Shown here: positions 1-5,153 of the stretch, piece by piece
How positions within the stretch are numbered: position 1 is the first letter of the stretch
Layout: each line of letters starts with the position of its first letter
Assembly: GCA_023265735.1 (NCBI GenBank)
Contig: JAHFSN010000188.1
Span: 1 to 5,153, forward strand
Direction of reading: 5' to 3'
Origin: Spirochaetaceae bacterium
GTDB lineage: Bacteria; Spirochaetota; Spirochaetia; JABEVK01
DNA: 5,153 bases
Made by a program: the position numbers and the translations under genes
Notes under the pieces: generated by a model
Told to the model about the DNA's origin: nothing
Seen by the model: the letters and a program-made list of their open reading frames with translations, nothing else
Databases searched by the model: none

Positions 1-8
1 TTGGGGAC

Positions 9-14
9 AGGAGG
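9..14 (+). promoter_or_regulatory. Ribosome binding site deciding the TTG start of the ABC ATPase gene
   Basis: A full AGGAGG lies 6 nt before the TTG at 21. The frame stays open to the left edge of the window with no stop, so a longer protein cannot be formally excluded. This site, together with the normal family N-terminus that follows (an immediate first beta strand, IIECRNVGKIY), fixes the TTG as the best start. Confidence 0.8.
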
Positions 15-20
15 CCTCCA

Positions 21-707
21 TTGGCTATTATCGAATGCCGCAACGTCGGCAAAATCTACCCAGGATTCGAAAACCGCGCCCTCGACGACGTCGGGTTCAC
101 CGTCGCCGAAGGGAGCTTTGTCACCATTACCGGAAGGTCCGGCAGCGGCAAGACAACACTCTTGAACCTATTGACCGGCATCGACAGACCCACCTCGGGA
201 GATGTTGTTGTCGCGGGCCAGACTCTGGCCGCCATGAACGAAAAGACCCTGTCACGGTGGCGCGGACGGACCATCGGTGTGGTGTTCCAGTTCTTTCAGC
301 TGCTCCCCACCCTCACGGTGGCCGAGAACGTGCTCCTCCCCATGGAATTCTGTTCGGTGGGCCGGCCGGCCGACAGGCTGAAGCGTGTCAGGAATCTGCT
401 GGACGAACTGGGCATCGCCGACCAGGCCGACAAGCTGCCGGGGGCGCTGTCCGGAGGTCAGCAGCAGCGAGCCGCCATCGCCCGGGCCCTGGCCAACGAC
501 CCGCCTGTGTTGGCCGCCGACGAACCAACGGGAAACCTCGATACCCAGACTTCGGAGACCGTTCTTTCGATCTTCTCCTCTTTAGCGGCCCGGGGAAAGA
601 CCATCGTGATGATTACCCACGAATCGGAATACGAGAGTTACGCCACCCACTCGATTCACCTCAAGGACGGCCGGATCGTGGAAAACCGGGAGGTGAGCCG
701 TGGTTAG
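21..707 (+). CDS. ABC transporter ATP-binding protein, LolD/MacB-type (type VII ABC system)
   Basis: This is the ATPase subunit of an ABC transporter. It should sit on the cytoplasmic face of the membrane and power the permease encoded next to it. The 228-residue protein has every expected motif: Walker A GRSGSGKT at residues 38-45, Q-loop glutamine at 90 within VVFQFFQLLP, signature LSGGQQQR at 143-150, Walker B VLAADEP at 163-169 with catalytic E168, D-loop NLD at 172-174 and switch histidine H200. The FQFFQLLPTLTVAENV stretch and the ADEPTGNLD motif are typical of the LolD/MacB/YbbA/FtsE group, and the length equals that of a stand-alone ATPase of this group. The gene overlaps the permease gene by 8 nt, so translation is probably coupled. 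The promoter lies outside the window. Family assignment is firm; the substrate is unknown. I give no gene symbol because lolD, macB-like and ybbA assignments cannot be separated here. Confidence 0.95.
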   Translation: MAIIECRNVGKIYPGFENRALDDVGFTVAEGSFVTITGRSGSGKTTLLNLLTGIDRPTSGDVVVAGQTLAAMNEKTLSRWRGRTIGVVFQFFQLLPTLTVAENVLLPMEFCSVGRPADRLKRVRNLLDELGIADQADKLPGALSGGQQQRAAIARALANDPPVLAADEPTGNLDTQTSETVLSIFSSLAARGKTIVMITHESEYESYATHSIHLKDGRIVENREVSRG

Positions 708-3063
708 CGCCTTTGCGGCCAAGCTGCGCGGCGACGTGAGGGCGATGGTCGGCCGGCTGGTGGTCTTGGGTCTGGCCGTCGGTGTGGGGGTTTTGGTCCT
801 GACGGCGATTTCGGGCACCGCCTCGACCTTCCTCCGGGAGATGTCTCGAAGCTACGAGGAAACGCTTCCCGCCACCGCGACCATCGAACTGGCCGACCCC
901 GTCGACGAGACCTTGGCCCAGCGCCTGGTCGGACCCGGGGTGGCAGCTCGGTCTGCCGACAGTTACCTGGCTCGGTTCCAGGACGGTCGGGGCCTGTGGC
1001 AACCCCTGGTCCTCTTCGTCGCCCCCGACCTGGTGAACAATCAGATGGCCCGGGTGTTCCCCCAACCGGGTACGACTTGGCCACCGGCGCCGGGGTCCCT
1101 GGCCCTGGAGAGGACAGCGGTGACGACCTTCGAATTGAAACCCAACCAGGGAATTCCGATTCGGTTCCAGGGAGGCCAGGTGGTGGAAACCACCGGGCTC
1201 AGTGTGGTCCACGACCCCGCCGTCGCACCGGCTTACCAGGAACGAACCGCTTACGGATACATTGACGCCTCCACCGCCCGGCTCTGGGGCCTGGAACTCT
1301 ACCATCAGGTGAAACTGAGGCTGGACCAACGGCTCGACTGGGGCGCGGCTCGACAGAAGGCCGTCGCGGTAGCAGAGTCTATCCAGGCCCAGGGCACGAA
1401 GGTGACGGCCGTCGACGTTCCCCCCGTCCACGCCCATCCCCACCAAGGCATTCTGGTCACACTGCTGACGATCTTCGGGGCCTTCGGCGTGCTCACCGTG
1501 GTTCTGTGCTCGCTCCTGGTGTCCAACGTCATCGGCGCCCTGATCGCCCGAGAGCGGCGCTGGATTGGGGTGATGAAGACCCTTGGGGCCTCACGGCTTC
1601 GTATCCTTGTGCTGTTTCTCGCACCCGTCCTCTTCTTAGGCCTGGTCGCGGTCGTGTGGTCGGTACCCCTGGGCCTCTGGGCCTCGGGAGGGCTGACCCA
1701 AGCCTTCGGCGACCTGCTGAACATCCGGATCTCCGACCCGACCGTCGGGGGCTGGGCCTGGGTGCTCCCCGCGGTGATCGGTCTGGTTCTTCCCCTCCTC
1801 CTGGCCCTGGTGCCCGTCGGCCGGGCCATGAGGATGACGATTCTGGAATCGTTGTCCGATACCGAAACAGAACGTCACCGCTACGGCACTTCCCGGGGAA
1901 CCTCAGGGCTCTTCGCCCAAGTTTCACCGGTCTGGGGCATGGCTTGGAGAAACACCTGGAGGAAGAAACGCCGCTTGGCCCTGAGCCTTCTGCTGCTCGG
2001 GGTTGGCGGCGGTCTGTTCCTGACCGCGTTCAATGTCTCGTCGTCGTGGAAGGGCCTGGTGGCCGACTCTCTGGCGGGCCGGCGGATGAGCTACCAGATC
2101 CGGCTGGTGGGGAGCCCCGGGCTGGCCGACGTGAAGGGCGTGCTTTCCCCCGGGGCGACGATCGAGACCTGGGACTCCTTGCCGGCGGTGACCGTGTCGG
2201 AGGGCTCCCTTCCCGTGGAATCCACCTATCCCGACGAGGCCCACGGCAGCTTCCGGATCTTCAGCCTTCCCGCCCAGACCAGCATGATCGCTTTCAAGGT
2301 CCAGAAGGGGCGGTGGTTACAGAACAAGGGTGAGGTGGTCCTCAATCAGACCGCTGCGGTAAGGTTTCCCGGCGCCGAGCCAGGATCGACCGTCGTCCTC
2401 GTGGCCGGAGGCATCAAGAGGTCCTTCGTGCTGGCAGGCGTCGTCCAGGAGGTGGGCCAGGCCGCGGCCTACGTCGGCGAGGGCGAACTGCTCAACTCGA
2501 GCTCCCAGCGGGACTTCCGCACCGAGCTCCTGGTGAAGACCGGGGGTAGCGCCGAGAAGCCCCGGGTCGAAGAGTGGCTGCGGGCGAAGGGCCTGCCGGT
2601 GGAAGTTTTCCTGGACAACAGCGAGTACGAAATCGGCGGGAACGAGCACTTCGGCCTCCTCATCACCGTAATTCTGATCACGGGCTTGGTCACTGGGCTG
2701 GTGGGTTGGCTTGGCATCGCTTCGCTCTTGGGCCTGGCCGTGGTCGAGCGGAGGCGCGAGTTTGGCATCTTGCGCACCCTCGGTGCTACCCCCGGGGACC
2801 TCAGGATGGGCATGGTGGCCGAGGCCGTCCTGATGACCGTGCTGGGGACCCTGGCTTCGTTCGCCGTCGCGTACCCCATCACTGCGGGTCTCGGGGCGTT
2901 TCTGGGCGGGTTGTCGCTCAAGATGCCCATCCCCCCTCGGGTGGACCTTCCGATGGCGGCGCTCTGGCTGGGCCTGAGCCTGGTCGGGGGCCTGGTGGCC
3001 AGCCTCAACGCGGGGGCCAAGGCCTCGCGGACAACGATACGAGAAACACTCACGATGAGTTGA
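700..3063 (+). CDS. Fused two-domain FtsX-like ABC transporter permease (8 predicted TM segments)
   Basis: This 787-residue membrane protein is the permease partner of the preceding ATPase. It looks like two MacB/LolC-type halves joined head to tail. Half one has a TM segment at about 18-38, an extracytoplasmic domain at about 39-248, and three TM segments at about 250-278, 302-327 and 352-375. Half two has a TM at about 426-448, an extracytoplasmic domain at about 449-650, and TMs at about 651-680, 705-735 and 752-772. Each half carries the cytoplasmic ATPase-contact motif after its second TM: RRWIGVMKTLGAS near 285-297 and RREFGILRTLGAT in the second half. The linker at about 376-425 is charged, with no extra membrane segment, unlike the 10-TM YbbP model. 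The GTG start follows GGGAGGTGA at 688-696 inside the ATPase gene. Such transporters move lipids, lipoproteins or peptides, or act mechanically on envelope substrates; no substrate can be inferred here. Confidence 0.93.
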   Translation: MVSAFAAKLRGDVRAMVGRLVVLGLAVGVGVLVLTAISGTASTFLREMSRSYEETLPATATIELADPVDETLAQRLVGPGVAARSADSYLARFQDGRGLWQPLVLFVAPDLVNNQMARVFPQPGTTWPPAPGSLALERTAVTTFELKPNQGIPIRFQGGQVVETTGLSVVHDPAVAPAYQERTAYGYIDASTARLWGLELYHQVKLRLDQRLDWGAARQKAVAVAESIQAQGTKVTAVDVPPVHAHPHQGILVTLLTIFGAFGVLTVVLCSLLVSNVIGALIARERRWIGVMKTLGASRLRILVLFLAPVLFLGLVAVVWSVPLGLWASGGLTQAFGDLLNIRISDPTVGGWAWVLPAVIGLVLPLLLALVPVGRAMRMTILESLSDTETERHRYGTSRGTSGLFAQVSPVWGMAWRNTWRKKRRLALSLLLLGVGGGLFLTAFNVSSSWKGLVADSLAGRRMSYQIRLVGSPGLADVKGVLSPGATIETWDSLPAVTVSEGSLPVESTYPDEAHGSFRIFSLPAQTSMIAFKVQKGRWLQNKGEVVLNQTAAVRFPGAEPGSTVVLVAGGIKRSFVLAGVVQEVGQAAAYVGEGELLNSSSQRDFRTELLVKTGGSAEKPRVEEWLRAKGLPVEVFLDNSEYEIGGNEHFGLLITVILITGLVTGLVGWLGIASLLGLAVVERRREFGILRTLGATPGDLRMGMVAEAVLMTVLGTLASFAVAYPITAGLGAFLGGLSLKMPIPPRVDLPMAALWLGLSLVGGLVASLNAGAKASRTTIRETLTMS

Positions 3064-3064
3064 G

Positions 3065-3071
3065 AAGGAGG
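3065..3071 (+). promoter_or_regulatory. Ribosome binding site of the 39-codon microprotein gene
   Basis: AAGGAGG lies 5 nt before the ATG at 3077, starting just after the permease stop codon TGA (3061-3063). It matches the anti-Shine-Dalgarno sequence as well as or better than the sites of the large genes. It is the main evidence that the short frame downstream is translated. Confidence 0.8.
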
Positions 3072-3076
3072 AAAGG

Positions 3077-3196
3077 ATGAAACGCGTGAAATGGATCGTG
3101 ATCGGTGTGGTGGCCCTGGCGGCGGTGCTGCTGTCGGCCCACCTGATCGCCAACACCAATTGGCCCGAACTCGTGAAATCTCTTCACGGGAAATAG
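3077..3196 (+). CDS. Single-pass membrane microprotein (39 aa), third gene of the ABC transporter operon
   Basis: I do not recognise this protein. The frame runs from ATG at 3077 to TAG at 3194-3196. It has a basic N-terminus (MKRVK), a clean hydrophobic helix at about residues 6-25 (WIVIGVVALAAVLLSAHLIA), and a short tail of about 14 residues, NTNWPELVKSLHGK. By the positive-inside rule the N-terminus should be cytoplasmic and the tail outside. It starts 13 nt after the permease stop behind a near-perfect ribosome binding site, so it very likely belongs to the transporter operon. Plausible roles are a small accessory subunit or stabiliser of the permease, as other membrane microproteins are for their transporters; this is inference. 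A cleaved signal peptide is less likely because almost nothing would remain after cleavage. It could also be the decayed start of a HlyD-type adaptor, but the following sequence shows no continuation in any frame that I can recognise. Confidence 0.72.
   Translation: MKRVKWIVIGVVALAAVLLSAHLIANTNWPELVKSLHGK
3170..3190 (+). repeat. Small hairpin in the final codons of the microprotein gene
   Basis: CTCGTGAA and TTCACGGG pair around a 5-nt loop (ATCTC), giving 8 pairs including one G-T wobble. It covers codons of the microprotein tail and ends just before the last codon (AAA) and the stop codon. No T-run follows, so it is not a classical terminator; it could protect the 3' end of the transcript. 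It may also be chance. Confidence 0.4.
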
Positions 3197-3211
3197 TCGG
3201 GAACGAGGTTG

Positions 3212-3250
3212 GACCCCGGAATGTGCTGGTACACTCCGGGGTCAGCACAT
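3212..3250. repeat. Two interleaved perfect inverted repeats in the convergent intergenic gap
   Basis: Pair A is GACCCCGGA (3212-3220) with TCCGGGGTC (3235-3243), 9 bp. Pair B is ATGTGCTG (3221-3228) with CAGCACAT (3243-3250), 8 bp. The left arms A and B touch each other. The right arms A' and B' follow in the same order, sharing C3243, with only GTACAC between the two sets. The arms therefore alternate instead of nesting. With no linker between the arms, both stems can hardly form together, so this looks like two mutually exclusive hairpins. Hairpin A can extend inward by GTG/CAC across a 2-nt bulge. The position between genes that converge from both sides fits a bidirectional transcription end, but neither strand has the T-run of an intrinsic terminator. 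Confidence 0.6.
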
Positions 3251-3270
3251 GGGATCCTGGGAGACCCTGG

Positions 3271-3636
3271 CTAGCGGATGAAGTGCCCGACATCCTTGGC
3301 GAAGGTGCGGGTGTTGATCGGCTTGCCGATGAACACGGCGTTGGGGATGGCTTTGATTTCTTCGATTCCTTCGGCCAGGACCGAAGCGGTGACAAACACC
3401 ACGGGAATCTGATTTGTCTGTTCATTGGCCAAGAGAATCTTAGCGGCTTCGGAACCTCGCATGTCGGGAAGCCGCATATCCATGATGATGATGTCGGGTC
3501 GTTCCTGGATGGCCAAGAGAATGCCCTGAGACGCATTTTCCGCCACAAAGACCGTAAAACCGGCAACCTCCAGCAGGTCCTTCTCGAGGAGGAGGTTGTT
3601 TTGGTTGTCGTCGATAATCAATGCCGTCTTCTTCAC
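3271..3636 (-). CDS. Stand-alone response regulator receiver protein (DivK/CheY-like)
   Basis: This 121-residue protein is a single receiver domain with no DNA-binding or enzymatic output domain. The phosphorylation machinery is complete: acidic pair D9-D10, phospho-acceptor D53 in IIIMDMRLPDMRG, T83 in VVFVTAS, and K105-P106 in FIGKP. It is expected to receive phosphate from the histidine kinase encoded directly upstream and to act in the cytoplasm through protein contacts, as DivK, CheY and Spo0F do. The LLLEKDLLEVAGF and IPVVFVTAS stretches look most like the DivK group. The GTG start at 3636 follows AGGAGG (3648-3643) with a 6-nt spacer. That site lies in the last codons of the kinase gene, whose stop ends one base before this start, so translation is probably coupled. 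The gene is last in its unit and converges on the ABC operon. Confidence 0.93.
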   Translation of the reverse strand: MKKTALIIDDNQNNLLLEKDLLEVAGFTVFVAENASQGILLAIQERPDIIIMDMRLPDMRGSEAAKILLANEQTNQIPVVFVTASVLAEGIEEIKAIPNAVFIGKPINTRTFAKDVGHFIR

Positions 3637-3637
3637 G

Positions 3638-4858
3638 CTAGGCCTCCTGGGACACGCTGATGGGCAGCTGGAACTTGACCAAAGTTCCTTGGTCCAGCCC
3701 TTTTGACTCGATGGCGAGGTGACCTCCGTGGAGCTCTACCAATTTTCGGGCGAGGGGCAAACCGAGACCGGTTCCTTCCGTCAACCGGGAATACGGCGTA
3801 TCCACCCGGAAGAATCCCTCGAAGATGCGCTCCATGTTCTCGGTGGCAATACCGACCCCCGAATCCCAGACAGAGACTTCAATCTGGCCGGAGCTTTCAA
3901 CGGCCCTGAGGCCGATTCTCCCCGCGACGGGGGTGAACTTCACGGCATTGGAAAGAAGGTTGTAGATGATTTCCCTCACCTTGAGTTCGTCGGCCTCGAT
4001 GTCGGGGAGGTCATGGGCGATTTCAAGGGTCATTTCGATCTGTTTCTTACCCGCCAGGTCGGCCACCAGCATCGCGACTTCATCGAGGATGCCCCGGGTT
4101 GAAATGGTCGATAGCTGAAGCTTCATCTTGCCCGACTCGACTTTGGCCATATCGAGAATCTGGTTAATCAGGGCGAGGAGGTGCTTGCCGCTGGCGAGCA
4201 CATTGCTTACGTACTTGCGCTGTTTCTCGTTGAGGGGGCCGAAGGTCTCGTCGAACAGAACTTCGGAAAATCCGTTGATGGAGTTCAGGGGAGTCCTCAG
4301 TTCGTGGGACATGTTGGCCAGGAATTCCGATTTCGCCCGGGCCGTCCTCTTCAATTCGGTGGCCAGGGCCTCCAGCTCATCGTGGGCCTTCTCGAGCCCC
4401 GTTTCGATTTCACGCCGTTCGGTGATGTCTTCGATGGCGAGCAGGATGATCCTCTCCTTCCCATGAACCCGCTGGATCTGTCGGGCATTGAGCAGCATGA
4501 TCCGCCTGCCGATGGTGGCAAAGTCGTGCTCCACTTCGTAGTTGTCGAAGGTGGCCTGCTCGGGAAGGATGGTCTCGAGTAGCTCCCGGAGCTGAGGGAT
4601 ATCCCATTGTTTGTTGCCCAGGTCATAGATCAATTGCCCGACGGTTTGTTCGGGTTTGACCTTGAAGACCTCGTAGAAGGAGCGGCTGACCGAGACGACC
4701 CGTAGGTCCTGGTCCAGGGCGATCAACGGCTCTCGGATGGTATTGATGATGCTCTCGGAGTATTCCTGTGAGCTCGTGACGGACTTGGTTTTGGGCGTCG
4801 AACCCTCCCCTAGGCTTGGCCTGGACAGAAGGTACGCCTTTCGAGGCTGACAATCCAC
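3638..4858 (-). CDS. Soluble PAS-domain sensor histidine kinase (PAS-HisKA-HATPase_c)
   Basis: This 406-residue kinase should autophosphorylate and pass phosphate to the receiver protein encoded next. A variable N-terminus (1-30) leads into a PAS sensor at about 32-147 (IREPLIALDQDLRVVSVSRS, then YDLGNKQWDIP). A charged, likely coiled-coil linker at about 147-180 follows. The HisKA dimerisation domain has H-box MSHELRTPLN with H185. The ATPase domain has the N-box around N300/N304 (IIYNLLSNAVKFTP), G1 DSGVGI at 332-337, an F-box around 346-351 and G2 GTGLGLPLA at 362-370. There is no membrane segment or signal peptide, so it senses something inside the cell; the PAS ligand is unknown. The segment after the H-box (GFSEVLFDETFGPL) resembles PleC/DivJ-type kinases. 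The GTG at 4858 is the only usual start codon between the upstream in-frame TGA and the PAS domain. It has no ribosome binding site, suggesting re-initiation after the preceding gene, which ends 9 nt upstream. Confidence 0.93.
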   Translation of the reverse strand: MDCQPRKAYLLSRPSLGEGSTPKTKSVTSSQEYSESIINTIREPLIALDQDLRVVSVSRSFYEVFKVKPEQTVGQLIYDLGNKQWDIPQLRELLETILPEQATFDNYEVEHDFATIGRRIMLLNARQIQRVHGKERIILLAIEDITERREIETGLEKAHDELEALATELKRTARAKSEFLANMSHELRTPLNSINGFSEVLFDETFGPLNEKQRKYVSNVLASGKHLLALINQILDMAKVESGKMKLQLSTISTRGILDEVAMLVADLAGKKQIEMTLEIAHDLPDIEADELKVREIIYNLLSNAVKFTPVAGRIGLRAVESSGQIEVSVWDSGVGIATENMERIFEGFFRVDTPYSRLTEGTGLGLPLARKLVELHGGHLAIESKGLDQGTLVKFQLPISVSQEA

Positions 4859-4867
4859 CCATTGGGG

Positions 4868-5080
4868 TCACACGAGCAGCAATTCGACCTTGATCTTCCG
4901 AGATTCATCTTCCACATAGAGACGTTCGCCCTTCTCCAACCGCTTTTCGAGGAGGAGGTAGACCCGAATGGCCTTCTTGATCACGGCAGTCTTGGTGAGA
5001 TCGTTCCTCTCGGCCAACTGCTCTAGGGAATCCATTTCGTCTTCAGAAAGGTTGAGAGTCATCGTCTTCTTCTCGGCCAC
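4868..5080 (-). CDS. Small ribbon-helix-helix (CopG/Arc-type) DNA-binding protein
   Basis: This 70-residue protein looks like a ribbon-helix-helix regulator, which binds DNA as a dimer through a two-stranded sheet. The beta strand is KTMTLNLS (residues 5-12), helix 1 follows (EDEMDSLEQLAERNDL), and helix 2 begins at the TKTAVIKKAIRVYLLLEKRLE stretch. The charged tail (GERLYVEDESRKIKVELLLV) is typical of small chromosomal RHH proteins. I chose the GTG at 5080 because GGAGG lies 6 nt upstream. An in-frame TTG at 5101 would add seven residues but has no such site. The gene leads the unit with the kinase and receiver genes, and a likely promoter lies about 55-65 nt upstream. It may repress its own promoter; this is inference. 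No toxin gene is adjacent, so calling it an antitoxin is not supported. It ends in TGA in the same frame as the kinase gene. Confidence 0.82.
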   Translation of the reverse strand: MAEKKTMTLNLSEDEMDSLEQLAERNDLTKTAVIKKAIRVYLLLEKRLEKGERLYVEDESRKIKVELLLV

Positions 5081-5086
5081 GGTCCG

Positions 5087-5091
5087 CCTCC
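5087..5091 (-). promoter_or_regulatory. Ribosome binding site deciding the GTG start of the RHH gene
   Basis: GGAGG on the minus strand (5091 to 5087) is followed by a 6-nt spacer and then GTG at 5080. No comparable motif precedes the alternative in-frame TTG at 5101, so the shorter 70-residue protein is preferred. Confidence 0.7.
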
Positions 5092-5131
5092 GTTTCCACA
5101 ATACGGTGTCTGTTTCGGAAATTCAACATTA

Positions 5132-5143
5132 CATATTCATATT
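5132..5143 (-). repeat. Tandem AATATG hexamers overlapping the -10 element (candidate operator)
   Basis: On the minus strand AATATG occurs twice in direct tandem (5143-5138 and 5137-5132), followed by a looser third copy, TAATGT. The first copy overlaps the end of the -10 hexamer and the rest covers the expected transcription start. RHH proteins often bind short tandem or inverted half-sites, so this is a reasonable autoregulatory operator for the first gene. The stretch is AT-rich, and simple AT composition could also produce it. Confidence 0.35.
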
Positions 5144-5146
5144 ATA
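5141..5146 (-). promoter_or_regulatory. Candidate sigma-70 -10 element for the RHH-kinase-receiver unit
   Basis: A perfect TATAAT is read on the minus strand (5146 to 5141) in a strongly AT-rich patch upstream of otherwise GC-rich genes. Transcription would start near 5133-5135, giving a leader of about 53 nt before the GTG at 5080. The -35 element would fall just past the right edge of the window and cannot be seen. A weaker alternative, fully inside the window, is TTGAAT (5126-5121), 17 nt, then TATTGT (5103-5098); it would leave a leader of only about 10 nt. Confidence 0.6.
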
Positions 5147-5153
5147 GCTAAAA

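Noticed and set aside
661..1446. Antisense open frame of 261 codons opposite the start of the permease gene
   Set aside because: Its composition (Gly, Arg, His, Pro rich) and lack of any motif mark it as the mirror frame of a GC-rich gene; the permease frame on the other strand is clearly the real one.
1506..2333. Plus-strand open frame of 275 codons inside the permease gene
   Set aside because: It lies in a shifted frame within the permease, has an Arg/Pro/Gly-rich product with no motif, and has no recognisable domain.
3212..3250. Calling the junction hairpins a standard rho-independent terminator
   Set aside because: Neither strand has a T-run after either hairpin, and the arms are interleaved instead of forming one simple stem.
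2469..3566. Long open frame of 365 codons on the minus strand across the permease end, the gap and the receiver gene
   Set aside because: It overlaps two well-supported genes, its product is low-complexity and rich in Arg, Pro and Ser with no recognisable domain, and such frames are expected opposite GC-rich coding sequence.
3091..3660. Plus-strand 189-codon frame crossing the junction and running antisense to the receiver gene
   Set aside because: Its reading conflicts with the microprotein frame, which has the good ribosome binding site, and its product has no recognisable features; it is the mirror of the receiver gene.
4623..4871. Alternative ATG-started 82-codon frame overlapping the kinase start (ATG codons at 4871 and 4862)
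   Set aside because: It is out of frame with the PAS domain, has no ribosome binding site, and encodes a product without recognisable features. The kinase frame is continuous from GTG 4858.
4868..5080. Toxin-antitoxin module based on the RHH protein
   Set aside because: RHH antitoxins need a neighbouring small toxin gene. The next gene is a complete histidine kinase, and no small toxin frame is visible in the window.
5098..5126. TTGAAT-17 nt-TATTGT as the main promoter of the right-hand unit
   Set aside because: Both boxes match the consensus at only 4 of 6 positions and would start transcription almost at the ribosome binding site. The perfect TATAAT at 5146-5141 is better, though its -35 is outside the window.

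Overview
The window comes from a bacterial chromosome with GC-rich genes, strong AGGAGG-type ribosome binding sites close to their starts, and frequent non-ATG starts (one TTG, four GTG and one ATG as I call them). The phylum cannot be fixed from this sequence. There are no RNA genes, CRISPR arrays, insertion sequences or phage genes. It reads as ordinary but compact chromosome: two convergent three-gene transcription units.

Left unit, + strand, about 1-3196. An ABC ATPase of the LolD/MacB type (21-707) overlaps by 8 nt a large permease with two FtsX-like halves (700-3063). Thirteen bases after the permease comes a 39-codon gene (3077-3196) with its own excellent ribosome binding site, encoding a single-pass membrane microprotein. 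The first two genes form a complete type VII (mechanotransmission) ABC transporter, broadly like YbbA-YbbP in gene size and order but with 8 rather than 10 predicted membrane segments. The substrate is unknown. The microprotein is the least explained coding element and a candidate accessory subunit.

Junction, 3197-3270. This 74-bp gap between the convergent units holds two interleaved perfect inverted repeats (3212-3250). Their arms alternate (A, B, A', B'), so the two hairpins compete with each other. Neither is followed by a T-run. A further small hairpin lies in the last codons of the microprotein gene.

Right unit, - strand, 5153 to 3271. A candidate promoter with a perfect TATAAT, overlapped by a tandem AATATG hexamer, precedes a 70-residue ribbon-helix-helix (RHH) DNA-binding protein (5080-4868). 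Next come a soluble PAS-HisKA-HATPase histidine kinase (4858-3638) and a stand-alone receiver protein of the DivK/CheY type (3636-3271). The genes are separated by 9 and 1 nt. The kinase probably senses a cytoplasmic signal through its PAS domain and phosphorylates the receiver, which has no output domain and must act by protein contact. The RHH protein is the only DNA-binding protein in the unit and may control its promoter. The RHH and kinase genes share a reading frame, with a single TGA and three codons between them. Nothing in the sequence directly shows that the two units are functionally linked.
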